64,000 nt of DNA, taken from contig DASVQP010000001.1 of the NCBI GenBank assembly GCA_036389135.1, positions 1 to 64,000 on the forward strand, written 5' to 3'. Numbering within the stretch: position 1 is the stretch's first letter; every line of letters starts with the position of its first letter. The stretch comes from Longimicrobium sp. Its GTDB lineage: Bacteria > Gemmatimonadota > Gemmatimonadetes > Longimicrobiales > Longimicrobiaceae. Shown one piece after another: positions 1 through 8,343 of the stretch. Under the pieces are notes generated by a model. That model worked only from the letters and a program-made list of their open reading frames with translations. It made no database searches and was not told where the DNA came from. The translations under genes were made by a program, and so were the position numbers.

Positions 1-359
1 CGCTGTTCAAGCTGGTGGACGATCCGCGGATCACGCGGGTGGGAGCGATCCTGCGGCGCACCAGCCTGGACGAGCTTCCGCAGCTGATCAACGTGCTGCG
101 CGGGGAGATGAGCCTGGTGGGGCCGAGGCCGCTGCCGCTCACCGACATGGAGCGCTTCGAGCCGCGGCACTTCGAGCGGCTGGCGGTGACGCCGGGGATC
201 ACGGGGCCGTGGCAGGTGAGCGGGCGCAACCTGGTGACGGACTTCGACGAGGTGCTGCGGATGGAGCGCAGCTACATCGCGGAGTGGTCGCTCTGGCTGG
301 ACGTGCGCATCATGCTGCGCACCCTGGTGGTGGTGCTGCGCGGGGAAGGGGCGTACTGA
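1..359 (+). CDS. Initiating sugar transferase, C-terminal part (window edge)
   Basis: The window opens inside this gene. The frame is open from base 3 and ends at TGA 357-359, leaving about 118 residues. They carry the conserved core of the bacterial sugar transferase family (PF02397; WcaJ, WbaP, ExoY): [31 protein letters not shown] and [13 protein letters not shown]. Family members are inner-membrane enzymes that move a sugar-1-phosphate from a UDP-sugar to undecaprenyl phosphate, the first committed step of a repeat unit. The N-terminal membrane part must lie upstream. One base separates its stop from the next ATG, so it is probably co-transcribed with the glycosyltransferases that follow. 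A second, short enzyme of the family lies at 42265, so the locus may start two different glycans. The true start is not visible. Confidence 0.93.
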   Translation, partial: LFKLVDDPRITRVGAILRRTSLDELPQLINVLRGEMSLVGPRPLPLTDMERFEPRHFERLAVTPGITGPWQVSGRNLVTDFDEVLRMERSYIAEWSLWLDVRIMLRTLVVVLRGEGAY

Positions 360-360
360 G

Positions 361-1494
361 ATGAAGGTGGCGCTGGTCACCGACTGGATGGACACGTACG
401 GTGGTGGCGAGCGCGTGCTGTACGAGCTGCACCGCATGTTCCCCGACGCGCCCATCTACACTGCGGTGTACGACGCGCGCAAAACGCTGCCGGCGCTGCG
501 CGCGGCAAAGGTGGTGACCTCCTTCATCCAGCGCATCCCGCTGGTGCGCCGCAGCCACATGGCGTTCCTGCCGCTGATGCCGATGGCGTTCGAGGAGTTC
601 GACTTCTCCGCCTTCGACGTCGTGATCTCGGTGAGCACCGCCTGCGCCAAGGGGATCGTCACCCGGCCGGGCACCCTGCACGTCTGCTACTGCAACACCC
701 CCTGCCGCTACATCTGGGACCTGTATCCCGAGTACACGCGCGGCAAGCTGTATCGCCCCTTCTTCGCGCCGATCGCGCACTGGCTGCGCATCTGGGACCG
801 CGTGTCGAGCGACCGGGTGGACCACTTCATCTCCAACTCGCGCGAGGTGGCGAGCCGCGTCCGCCGCCACTACCGCCGCGACTCGGAGGTCGTCTACCCC
901 CCCGTGGACACCGGCGCCATCCGCCCCAACGGCCTGCCCCCCGAGGACTTCTACCTGGTGGTGTCGCGCCTCGTGGGGTACAAGCGCGTGGACCTGGCGG
1001 TGCAGGCGGCCACGCGGCTGGGGCGGCGGCTGGTGGTGGTGGGGCGCGGGCCTGAGATGAAGCGGTTGCGTGCACTCGCCGGGCCAACGGTAGAGCTGCG
1101 CGGCTGGGCGGAGGACGAGGAGGTGGCGTCGCTCTACGCGCGGTGCAGGGGCTTCCTCTTCCCCGGGCTGGAGGACTTCGGGATCGCGCCGGTGGAGGCG
1201 CAGGCGGCGGGGCGCCCCGTGGTTGCGTACGCGCGCGGCGGTGCCCTGGAGACGGTGGTGGACGGGGTGACCGGCGTGTTCTTTGAGGAGCAGACCGTGG
1301 ACTCGCTGGTGGACGGCATCCTGCGCCTGGAGGCGATGGAGACCGACCCCGCGCTCTGCCGCCGCAACGCGGAGCGCTTCCGCCCGGAGGAGTTCCACCG
1401 CCGCATCCACGCCGCCGTGGAGCGCGAGCGGAGCCGCGCCCTGGCCGCGCCAACCGACCGCCCGCTGCTGCTGGAGTCCGTGGGTGCCGGCTGA
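361..1494 (+). CDS. Glycosyltransferase, GT4 family
   Basis: 377 aa. The N-terminal half begins MKVALVTDWMDTYGGGERV, a GT-B Rossmann domain with the glycine-rich acceptor loop of family 4 retaining glycosyltransferases. The C-terminal half has the nucleotide-sugar domain, with VVSRLVGYKRVDLAV and the EX7E-type segment EDFGIAPVEAQAAGRPVV. Cytoplasmic or membrane-associated; it adds a sugar to the lipid-linked repeat unit. It starts one base after the preceding stop, which points to translational coupling. The sugar cannot be told from sequence; related proteins are often called mannosyltransferases. No membrane segment or truncation was seen. Confidence 0.9.
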   Translation: MKVALVTDWMDTYGGGERVLYELHRMFPDAPIYTAVYDARKTLPALRAAKVVTSFIQRIPLVRRSHMAFLPLMPMAFEEFDFSAFDVVISVSTACAKGIVTRPGTLHVCYCNTPCRYIWDLYPEYTRGKLYRPFFAPIAHWLRIWDRVSSDRVDHFISNSREVASRVRRHYRRDSEVVYPPVDTGAIRPNGLPPEDFYLVVSRLVGYKRVDLAVQAATRLGRRLVVVGRGPEMKRLRALAGPTVELRGWAEDEEVASLYARCRGFLFPGLEDFGIAPVEAQAAGRPVVAYARGGALETVVDGVTGVFFEEQTVDSLVDGILRLEAMETDPALCRRNAERFRPEEFHRRIHAAVERERSRALAAPTDRPLLLESVGAG

Positions 1495-1540
1495 CGCGGA
1501 GCGCGGGGCCGCCCCGCCCCCCGCCGCCGACGCTCGCCCC

Positions 1541-2710
1541 ATGGAACCCCGCTCGCTCCTTGTGGATGCGCGCGGGCTTCACCTTTCGGGGATCGGACGC
1601 TACACCCGAGAGGTGCTGGCGCGCGTGCTGCGCGACCCCCGTTTCGGCCGCGTGACGCTGCTGGGGCGGCCGGACGAGCTGCACGGCTTTCTCGAGGGGC
1701 TCGGCGAGGCGGGGCGGGCGGAGGTGGTGCCGTTCGCGCACCACTACTACAGCCCGGCCGCGCAGCTCCAGTGGCTGGCACTGGGCGCGCGCGGTGCGCT
1801 GGCCGCCGATGCGGGCTTCTTCCCCCACTACGACGTGCCGCTGGGCGGGCCGCTGCCGCCCTCGCTGGTGACGGTGCACGACCTGGCGCAGTTCCGCCTC
1901 ACGGCGATGTTCCCGGCGTGGAAGCGGGCGCTGGGGGGCGTGGTGCTGCGCGCCGCCGTCAGCCGTGCGCGCCGCGTGGTGGCCGACTCCCGCTTCACGC
2001 GCGACGACCTGGCCGCGCGCTTCCCGGCCGCCGCCGCAAAGCTGGAGGTGGTGCCGCTCGGCGTGGGCGGCGACGTCACCGCGCGCGCGCCGTCGGAGGA
2101 GGCGCTGCGGCGGGTGGAAGCGTTCGCGCCCTTTCTGCTGGTCGCCGGCAACCAGAAGCCGCACAAGAACCTGCGCGCGGCGATCCAGGTGCTGGCGCGG
2201 CTGCGCGCGGAGTGGGCGGGGTTGCGCCTGGTGGTGGCGGGGCGGCACTATCCCGGCGACGAGCCGCTCGCCGCCCGCGCCCGCGAGCTGGGCGTGGGCG
2301 ACGCGGTGGTGGACCTGGGCGCGGTGGACGACGACCTGCTGCGGGCGCTGTACGGCCGCGCCGAATGCCTCCTCTTCCCCTCGTACTTCGAGGGGTTCGG
2401 GCTGCCGGTACTGGAGGCGATGGCGTGCGGGCTCCCGGTGGTGGCCTCCAACCGCGCCTCCATCCCCGAGGCGGTGGGCGACGCGGGGCTGATGGCGGAA
2501 CCCGACGATTGGGACGCGATGGCGGAAGCCGTTCGCAGCCTGCGACCCGGGCCCCTGCGCGACGAGATGGTGGCGCGCGGGCGGCGCCGCGCCACCCTCC
2601 TCACCTGGGACGCGACGGCGGCTCGCACCGCGGAGCTCATCCTGGAGGTGGCGGATGGCGGTGCGGCGCGGCGGGCGCCGCGCCCTTTACGAACGGCGAA
2701 ACCGGTGTGA
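1541..2710 (+). CDS. Glycosyltransferase, GT4 family
   Basis: 389 aa from ATG 1541. The frame is open further upstream, but homology begins at VDARGLHLSGIGRYTREVL, a typical GT4 N-terminus, so this ATG is preferred. The donor-binding domain shows LLVAGNQKPHKNLRAAI and FEGFGLPVLEAMACGLPVV, which holds the EX7E-type motif. It is a clear paralogue of the protein at 33115: both share VDARG/MDARA, GxGRY, DPRFG and PDELH at the same places, so the locus holds a duplicated pair. The stop overlaps the GTG start of the next gene (GTGA), a sign of coupled translation. Donor and acceptor are unknown. Confidence 0.9.
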   Translation: MEPRSLLVDARGLHLSGIGRYTREVLARVLRDPRFGRVTLLGRPDELHGFLEGLGEAGRAEVVPFAHHYYSPAAQLQWLALGARGALAADAGFFPHYDVPLGGPLPPSLVTVHDLAQFRLTAMFPAWKRALGGVVLRAAVSRARRVVADSRFTRDDLAARFPAAAAKLEVVPLGVGGDVTARAPSEEALRRVEAFAPFLLVAGNQKPHKNLRAAIQVLARLRAEWAGLRLVVAGRHYPGDEPLAARARELGVGDAVVDLGAVDDDLLRALYGRAECLLFPSYFEGFGLPVLEAMACGLPVVASNRASIPEAVGDAGLMAEPDDWDAMAEAVRSLRPGPLRDEMVARGRRRATLLTWDATAARTAELILEVADGGAARRAPRPLRTAKPV

Positions 2711-3723
2711 GGCCGCCCGTGCGCGTCTGCGTCGTGCTCCTCAACTACAACGGCTGGGCCGACACTCTCGAGTGCCTGGAGAGCGTCCTGCGCGGCGGCT
2801 ATCGCGAGCTGACGGTGGTGGTGTGCGACAACGCCTCGCACGACGGCTCGCTCGCGCACCTGCGCGCCTGGGCCGAGGGGCGGCTGGACGCGCGGGTGCC
2901 CCCGTCCAACCCCCTGCGCGCCCTCTCCTTTCCTCCGCTCCCCAAGCCCATCCCCTTCGTGGAGTACGGCCGCGACGAGGCGGAGCGCGGCGGCGAGCCG
3001 GGCGACGACGCTCCGCTGGTGCTGGTGAGGACCGGGGGGAACCTGGGGTTCGCGGGCGGCAACAACGTGGGGCTCCGCTACGCCCTGGCGCGCGGCTTCG
3101 ACGCCGTGTGGCTGCTGAACAACGACACGGTCGTGCGCCCGGACACCCTCGCCGCCATGGTGGAGGAAATGCGGCGCGACCCGCGGGTGGGGATCGTGGG
3201 CTCCACGCTTCTCTACTACCACGACCCCGCCACCGTGCAGGCGTGGGGCGGCGCGCGCTACAACCCCTGGCTGGCGCTGCCGCGGCACGTGGGCGCCAAC
3301 CAGCCCGCCGCGCTCGCCGTGAACGCGGCGGAGGTGGAGCGGCGGCTGTCGTACGTGACGGGGGCGTCGATGCTGGTGTCGTCGGCCTTCCTTCGCGAGG
3401 TGGGGCTGATGAGCGAGGACTACTTCCTCTACTTCGAGGAGATCGACTGGGCCACCCGCAACGCCGGGCGCTTCCGCATGGCGTACGCGCCCGCGAGCGT
3501 CGTCTTCCACCGGGAGGGGGGGAGCATCGGGGCGCACGCGGGGAAGAAGACGGCGCTGGCGGACTACCACTTCATGCGCAACCGCATCCTCTACACCCGC
3601 AAGTACAAGCCCGCGGCCCTGCCCACGGTGTACATCGCCCTGGCGGTGGCGGCGCTGCGGCGCGCCGGCCGCGGCGAGTGGGACCGCGTGCGGATGATCG
3701 CCCGGCTCTGCTGGGGCACGTGA
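2707..3723 (+). CDS. Glycosyltransferase, GT2 family (rhamnosyltransferase-like)
   Basis: 338 aa from GTG 2707, which overlaps the previous TGA. The GT-A fold begins VCVVLLNYNGWADTLECLES, followed by VVCDNASHDGS, NLGFAGGNN and LLNNDTVVRPD, the last holding the DXD-like metal and donor site. The ending (YFEEIDWATRN, then VVFHREGGSIG) is usual for the WcaA/rhamnosyltransferase group of family 2. Unusual is an insertion of about 50 residues, rich in Pro, Arg and Glu, between the DNAS strand and NLGF. The frame stays intact through it, so it is not a sequencing error. With rfbBACD in the same locus, rhamnose is a reasonable donor guess but is not shown by sequence. Confidence 0.88.
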   Translation: MRPPVRVCVVLLNYNGWADTLECLESVLRGGYRELTVVVCDNASHDGSLAHLRAWAEGRLDARVPPSNPLRALSFPPLPKPIPFVEYGRDEAERGGEPGDDAPLVLVRTGGNLGFAGGNNVGLRYALARGFDAVWLLNNDTVVRPDTLAAMVEEMRRDPRVGIVGSTLLYYHDPATVQAWGGARYNPWLALPRHVGANQPAALAVNAAEVERRLSYVTGASMLVSSAFLREVGLMSEDYFLYFEEIDWATRNAGRFRMAYAPASVVFHREGGSIGAHAGKKTALADYHFMRNRILYTRKYKPAALPTVYIALAVAALRRAGRGEWDRVRMIARLCWGT

Positions 3724-3739
3724 GCCGGGGGCCGGCGGC

Positions 3740-5035
3740 GTGAACGGGCGCGTAACGGCGGGGCGCGCCCTGTGGCGCCGCGCGCGCGGCAGCGCGCTGG
3801 TGCACAACACGGTCGCCCTCTACTTCGTGCAGTTCGCCGGCTACCTCCTTCCGCTGGCGACGGTGCCCTACCTCACGCGGGTGCTGCGCCCCGGCGCCTG
3901 GGGGGTGCTGGTGTTCAGCCAGGCGTTCGCCGCGTGGCTGGCGATCGTGCTGCACTACGGCTTCGCGTTCTCGGCCACGCGCATGGTGGCCCGCAGCCGC
4001 GGCGACGCGGGGCAGGTGGCGCGCATCGTGAGCGCCGTGCAGGGCGCCAAGCTCCTCCTGCTGCTGGGAGTGGCGGCGGCCTCGGCGCTCGCCTTCCTGC
4101 TGGTCCCGCTCTTCGGGCGCGAGCCGCGCTACCTGGTGTGGGCGCTGGCGGCGGCGGTGCTGCAGGGCTTCCTCCCCATGTGGTACTTCCAGGGGGTGGA
4201 GCGGATGCGCGGGATCGCGGCGCTGGACGTGCTGACCCGCCTTGCGGCCGCCGCCGGCGTGTTCGTGGTGGTGCGGGCGCCGCAGGACGGCTGGCGGGTG
4301 CTGGCGCTGCAGGCGGCGGCGGGGCTCCTCTCCGCCGCCGCCGCCACGGCGTGGATGTACCGCGAGGTCCCCTTCCGCGCCGGGAGCCCGCGCGAGTGGA
4401 CCGCGGCGCTGCGCGACGGCTGGCCGCTCTTCGTGTTCTGCGGGGCGGCCAGCGCGTACACCACGGCCAACTCATTTACGCTGGGGCTCTTTGCGGGGCC
4501 GCACGCGGCGGGCTTCTACGGCTCGGCCGAGAAGCTGGTGCGCGCCGCCAGCAACCTGCTGCTGCCAGTGTCGCAGGCGCTGTACCCGCGCATCAACCAC
4601 CTGGTGGTGCACGACCGCCCGGCCGCCGCCGCGCTGGTCCGCCGCAGTCTCGTCCCCATCGTGGGGCTGGGGGTGGCGGCCGGGGCGGCCATCGCGCTGG
4701 CGGCACCACTCCTGACGCGCGTGCTGTTCGGCCCCGGGTACGAGCCGGTGACCGCGGTGCTGCGCATCCTGGCGTTCCTGCCGCCGATCTTGGCGGTGGG
4801 GACGGTGCTGGGGCTGAACTGGGTGCTGCCGCTGGGACGTGACCGCGCGTACGTGCGGTTCGTCCTTGCGGCGGGAGCGGCCAACCTGCTGCTGGCCGCG
4901 CTGCTGGCGCCCCGCTACGGCGCCTCTGGAATGGCGGTGGCCGCGGTGCTGGCGGAAGCGGTGGTGGAGGCGGGGCTCTGCTGGCTCGTGCTGCGCCCCT
5001 CCAGCGGCGAGCTGGGGCTGCGCGCCGCCGGGTGA
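3740..5035 (+). CDS. wzx: Polysaccharide flippase, Wzx-like
   Basis: 431 aa from GTG 3740. Many hydrophobic segments (about 12 to 14 by eye) are spread over the whole length. The N-terminal motif (NTVALYFVQFAGYLLPLA, then VPYLTRVL) is that of the PST/MATE-like O-antigen flippases (PF01943/PF13440). The protein should carry undecaprenyl-diphosphate-linked repeat units across the inner membrane, ahead of polymerisation by a Wzy protein such as that at 6496. It follows the GT2 gene by 16 bases. The C-terminus ends in cytoplasmic polar residues without a special tail. Together with Wzc, Wza and Wzy it makes a complete Wzx/Wzy-dependent export set on this side of the locus. Confidence 0.9.
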   Translation: MNGRVTAGRALWRRARGSALVHNTVALYFVQFAGYLLPLATVPYLTRVLRPGAWGVLVFSQAFAAWLAIVLHYGFAFSATRMVARSRGDAGQVARIVSAVQGAKLLLLLGVAAASALAFLLVPLFGREPRYLVWALAAAVLQGFLPMWYFQGVERMRGIAALDVLTRLAAAAGVFVVVRAPQDGWRVLALQAAAGLLSAAAATAWMYREVPFRAGSPREWTAALRDGWPLFVFCGAASAYTTANSFTLGLFAGPHAAGFYGSAEKLVRAASNLLLPVSQALYPRINHLVVHDRPAAAALVRRSLVPIVGLGVAAGAAIALAAPLLTRVLFGPGYEPVTAVLRILAFLPPILAVGTVLGLNWVLPLGRDRAYVRFVLAAGAANLLLAALLAPRYGASGMAVAAVLAEAVVEAGLCWLVLRPSSGELGLRAAG

Positions 5036-5049
5036 AGGCCCCGCTTTCG

Positions 5050-5078
5050 TTGACTGGCACCGGGGGCCGGCATACATT
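5050..5078 (+). promoter_or_regulatory. Predicted promoter upstream of the WbsX-like gene
   Basis: TTGACT at 5050-5055, 17 bases, then TACATT at 5073-5078. This is a good match to a housekeeping sigma-70-type promoter and the best -35 box in the window. It would give a leader of roughly 240 bases before the ATG at 5319. The same TTG-N20-TAnnTT spacing recurs at other operon breaks here. Confidence 0.62.
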
Positions 5079-5318
5079 CCGCGCTCCGCGAGCCCTGGCC
5101 GCCACACCCTTACGGGGAGGCGGGATGCGGGCGGGAGCCGCAGGCCGGCGCAGACTCACTCCCGCGGCCGGCGTGGACCGGCACGCCGCTGGGTGGAGGG
5201 CGCGGGCGCGCGGCCGCCCGAGCACGCGCCATGCTCTCCGGACTCGCGGCGGGAGCCGGGCGGCACCTCTTACGCAGTACCATTGCCCGCGGGCGGGATG
5301 CCCGGGCCAGGAGCTTCG

Positions 5319-6476
5319 ATGCGAGCGCTTTGCTTCTATCTTCCGCAGTACCACCCCATCCCGGAGAACGACGCGTGGTGGGGGCCGGGGTTCACCGAGT
5401 GGACCAACGTGGCGCAGTCGCGCCCGCGGTTCAAGGGGCACTACCAGCCCCACATTCCGGCGGACCTGGGCTTCTACGATCTGCGGCTGGAGGAGACGCG
5501 CCTGGCGCAGGCGGAGCTGGCGAAGGAGTACGGGATCGGCGGCTTCTGCTACTACCACTACTGGTTCGACGACGGCCGCCGGCTGCTGGAGCGCCCGTTT
5601 GACGAGGTGCTCGCCTCCGGGAAGCCCGACTTCCCCTTCTGCCTCTGCTGGGCGAACGGCAACTGGACGCGGCGCTGGGACGGGGCCGAGCACGAGATGC
5701 TCATGCGCCAGGACTACGCCGCCTACGACGCCGCGCACCACATGGAGTGGCTGGTGCGCGCCTTTCGCGACCGGCGCTACGTGCGGGTGGGCGGGCGCCC
5801 GCTCTTCCTGGTGTACCAGCCCGGGGCGCTCGTCGACCGCGCCGCCGTCATCCGCACCTGGCGCGAGACGGCGGCCCGCCTGGGAGTTCCCGAGCTGTAC
5901 CTGTGCGCCGTGAAGAGCCCGGGCGATCGCACGGAGTACGCGGAGGCGCTCGCCGACGGCTTCGACGCCATGACGGAGTTCGCCCCCACCGGCCGCATGG
6001 CCGCGGTCGATGGCCCCCTGGCCGGCGTGCGCACCTTTGCCCGGCGCGCCGCGCGAAGGGTGATGGTGGAGCTGCTGGCGCCGGTGCGCACGCGGCTCCA
6101 CGTGCTCAGCTACCGCGACGTGGCCGAGGAGGCGATGCGGCGCGTGCCCCCGGGCGAGCGGGTGTTCCCCTGCGTGATGCCGAGCTGGGACAACTCCGCC
6201 CGGCGCCGCTCCGGGGGCACGGTGATCCAGAACGACGACCCCGCCCTCTACCAGCGCTGGCTGGAGCACGCGTGCAGGCGCGTGGCGGGGAACGAGCCAG
6301 ACGAGCAGATCGTCTTCATCAACGCCTGGAACGAGTGGGCCGAGGGGTGCCACCTGGAGCCCGACCGGCGCTTCGGCCGGCGCTTCCTGGAGGCGACGCG
6401 CGACGCGCTGGCCCCGTACGCGCAGCCTTCCGCGCGGCGCGCTCCCGCCGCGCAGCGCGTGGCCGGAGTGGCGTGA
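5319..6476 (+). CDS. WbsX-like glycosyltransferase / GH99-like domain protein
   Basis: 385 aa from ATG 5319; an in-frame ATG at 5298 would add seven residues. The N-terminal block FYLPQYHPIPENDAWWG followed by FTEWTNV, the middle FCYYHYWFDDGRRLLERP, and the C-terminal FINAWNEWAEGCHLEPD are hallmarks of the WbsX family (PF14307), which has a glycoside-hydrolase-99-like barrel. Members sit in O-antigen and capsule clusters. They are annotated as glycosyltransferases, though the fold suggests they may cut or transfer mannose-type glycans instead. There is no signal peptide, so cytoplasmic action is expected. A predicted promoter and 283-base gap precede it. The next gene begins 19 bases after its stop. 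Confidence 0.86.
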   Translation: MRALCFYLPQYHPIPENDAWWGPGFTEWTNVAQSRPRFKGHYQPHIPADLGFYDLRLEETRLAQAELAKEYGIGGFCYYHYWFDDGRRLLERPFDEVLASGKPDFPFCLCWANGNWTRRWDGAEHEMLMRQDYAAYDAAHHMEWLVRAFRDRRYVRVGGRPLFLVYQPGALVDRAAVIRTWRETAARLGVPELYLCAVKSPGDRTEYAEALADGFDAMTEFAPTGRMAAVDGPLAGVRTFARRAARRVMVELLAPVRTRLHVLSYRDVAEEAMRRVPPGERVFPCVMPSWDNSARRRSGGTVIQNDDPALYQRWLEHACRRVAGNEPDEQIVFINAWNEWAEGCHLEPDRRFGRRFLEATRDALAPYAQPSARRAPAAQRVAGVA

Positions 6477-6495
6477 AGCACGGGGCGGGCTCCGC

Positions 6496-7761
6496 GTGAG
6501 GGATGCGCTGCTGGTCTTCTGGATCGCGACGATGGGCGCGGACCGGATCGACCTGCTGGGCGGCGGGGGGCCCGTCACGATGCCCCCGTACCTGGTGCTG
6601 ATGCCGCTGCTGCTGATGCTGGAGCTTCCCGCGCTCGGCGCCATGCGGCGGGTGGAGCTGCGGCGCGAGGGGCAGGTGTACCTGGCGCTGGCGATGCTGC
6701 TGGGCGGCCTGGCGATGGCGTCCGCCGTGGGGAGCAGCGACCCCGAGCTCTCGGGAAAGCGCGCCGTCCTCCTCGTCTTCCAGCTCTTCACCATCCTCTT
6801 CGTGGCGGTGGTGCTGGCGAACCGGCCCGATCCCGCCTCGATCCTGGTGCGCGGCGCGTACCTGGGGCTGCTGGTGAGCTTCGTCTTCAACGTCGCCCAG
6901 ATCGGCGTCTGGCTGAACGATCCGGGGGCCGTGGGCGGCGGGTTCGTGGACCTGGTGCCGGTGCGCTTCGGCTCCATCATGCCCCGCCCCGGCGGGCAGA
7001 CGCTGGACCCCAACCGCGGCGGCATCGTCTCCGCGGTCTTCCTCTTCCTGATCTATCGCTTCGGAAGGCCGTCGAAGGCGAGGGGCGTGGCGGCGGTCGT
7101 CACCGTCTTCTCGCTGATCCTCACCCTTTCGCGCTCCGCCGTGATGGGGGCGATGGGGATGATGGCCGCCGCGCTCGCGGAGCGCCGCCGGGTGCGGTTC
7201 ACCCGCGGACGGCTGGCGGCGGGGCTCCTGGCCAGCGCCGCGGCGATCCTGGGGGTCTTCGTCGTTCCCGGAGCGCTGGACGTGCTGGCGGCGGCGGGGG
7301 AGCTGCTCGGCGCCCGCTTCACGGCACGGGAGGGCACCAGCAACAGCATCCACTTCCAGCTGATCGAGCGGGCGCTGGACGTGGCGGGGCGGAGCTGGAA
7401 GAATGCGCTGATCGGGATCGGCTTCGGCAACGCGGGGTCGGTTCTCACGGACCTGCTCCCCGGCACCCGGTACGCGAACTTCCACTCGTTCTATGCCACG
7501 CTGCTGGCGGAGATGGGTCTCTTCGCGCTCCTGGTGGGGCTGGTGATCACGCTCTACCCGGTGGTGCGCAGGACGCCGTTCCGGCCGGTGATGGTCGGGT
7601 TCCTGCTGTTCAACCTGTTCTACCAGCTCCTTACGGAGCCGGCGTTCTGGCTGATGCTCTCGTGCGCCTGGCTGGGCGTGGGCGTCGCCGCGCGCGACCC
7701 GGAGCCCGCGCCCGGCGCTCCGCTCGTGCTCCCGCTTCCCGCCCGCGCGGGGGCGGGGTGA
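6496..7761 (+). CDS. O-antigen polymerase/ligase-like membrane protein (Wzy/WaaL superfamily)
   Basis: 421 aa from GTG 6496, with about ten to twelve hydrophobic segments. The long periplasmic-loop region followed by FHSFYATLLAEMGLFALLVG matches the Wzy_C/O-antigen ligase signature (PF04932). TLDPNRGGIVSAVF is another typical membrane block of this superfamily. The protein either polymerises lipid-linked repeats (Wzy) or ligates the finished glycan to an acceptor (WaaL); sequence does not separate these. Its position next to wzx and close to wzc and wza favours Wzy. A second member lies at 35462, so one may be polymerase and the other ligase. Confidence 0.85.
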   Translation: MRDALLVFWIATMGADRIDLLGGGGPVTMPPYLVLMPLLLMLELPALGAMRRVELRREGQVYLALAMLLGGLAMASAVGSSDPELSGKRAVLLVFQLFTILFVAVVLANRPDPASILVRGAYLGLLVSFVFNVAQIGVWLNDPGAVGGGFVDLVPVRFGSIMPRPGGQTLDPNRGGIVSAVFLFLIYRFGRPSKARGVAAVVTVFSLILTLSRSAVMGAMGMMAAALAERRRVRFTRGRLAAGLLASAAAILGVFVVPGALDVLAAAGELLGARFTAREGTSNSIHFQLIERALDVAGRSWKNALIGIGFGNAGSVLTDLLPGTRYANFHSFYATLLAEMGLFALLVGLVITLYPVVRRTPFRPVMVGFLLFNLFYQLLTEPAFWLMLSCAWLGVGVAARDPEPAPGAPLVLPLPARAGAG

Positions 7762-7787
7762 TCTTCGCTCCTCTGAGGCTGGTGCCG

Positions 7788-8171
7788 ATGCCGCGTTCGC
7801 TTTACCTCCGCGCCCGCCCCTTCGCCGCGCTGCTCGGCCTGGTGCTGCTGCTGGCGGCCGGGTGCGAGAACCTGATCCACTCGCAGTACGACTTCGCGCA
7901 GGTGCGCGTGCGCACCGAGGACTCGTCCGGTGCGCCGATCCCCAACGTGGAGGTGGTGCTCTACACGGGCACCGCCGTCATGGGGCGGGCGCGTACCGGC
8001 GGAGATGGCGAGCACCTCTTCCCGGAGGTGGCGGCGGGAGCGTACGGCGTGTTCATTGGCGTGCCGCCGGAATACGCCCTCCGCCCGGGCGAGCAAGCGT
8101 TCGTCGACACGCTCAGCATCGTGCGTGGAGCCCGGCGCGAGGTCACCTTCGTCCTGAATCCCGCCCGCTGA
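7788..8171 (+). CDS. Small lipoprotein with carboxypeptidase-regulatory-like domain
   Basis: 127 aa from ATG 7788. A GTG at 7758 that overlaps the previous stop is an alternative start, but the ATG gives a clean lipoprotein signal: a basic n-region, the hydrophobic LLGLVLLLAAGC and a lipobox with Cys at about residue 26. The mature part (VRVRTEDSSGAPIPNVEVVL, then later DGEHLFPEVAAGAYGVFI) is a single beta-sandwich repeat like CarboxypepD_reg/SdrD_B domains. These commonly mediate surface contacts. It is the last plus-strand gene before the convergent minus-strand wzc gene, with a long inverted repeat between them. The role is unknown; a periplasmic or surface accessory of polysaccharide export is possible. 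Confidence 0.75.
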   Translation: MPRSLYLRARPFAALLGLVLLLAAGCENLIHSQYDFAQVRVRTEDSSGAPIPNVEVVLYTGTAVMGRARTGGDGEHLFPEVAAGAYGVFIGVPPEYALRPGEQAFVDTLSIVRGARREVTFVLNPAR

Positions 8172-8187
8172 AGCCGGGAACGGCTTG

Positions 8188-8330
8188 TCTCACGCAGAGG
8201 CGCAGAGACGCAGGGGAGAACAACGGGGAAAAGCCTCACACAGAGGACACAGAAAAGAACTGAAAACCACGGAGAAAACCTTTTGCGGTTCTCTCTGTGG
8301 CTCTGTGTCTCTGTGTGAGCCATGCAGTTG
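8188..8330. repeat. Long inverted repeat, copy 1
   Basis: About 140 bases between two convergent genes. The left arm at 8235-8254 and a further related word array at 8191-8211 are rich in CACAGAG/GCAGAG. The right arm at 8290-8319 is built from CTCTGTG words and is the reverse complement of the left arm with few mismatches. The 50 bases 8281-8330, reverse-complemented, match 54138-54187 at 49 of 50 positions. The element should fold into a long hairpin in RNA and may end transcription from both sides. No ORF is present. Confidence 0.85.
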
Positions 8331-8343
8331 CAGTTCTCTCCTG

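Noticed and set aside
5055-5075. Possible sigma-54 site TGGCAC upstream of the WbsX-like gene
   Set aside because: The -12 part is GCCGGC instead of TTGC, and the same place holds a good TTGACT-N17-TACATT promoter.
4593-7025. An 810-codon minus-strand open frame
   Set aside because: Antisense shadow over the wzx, WbsX-like and Wzy-like genes, with Arg/Pro/His-rich translation and no motif.
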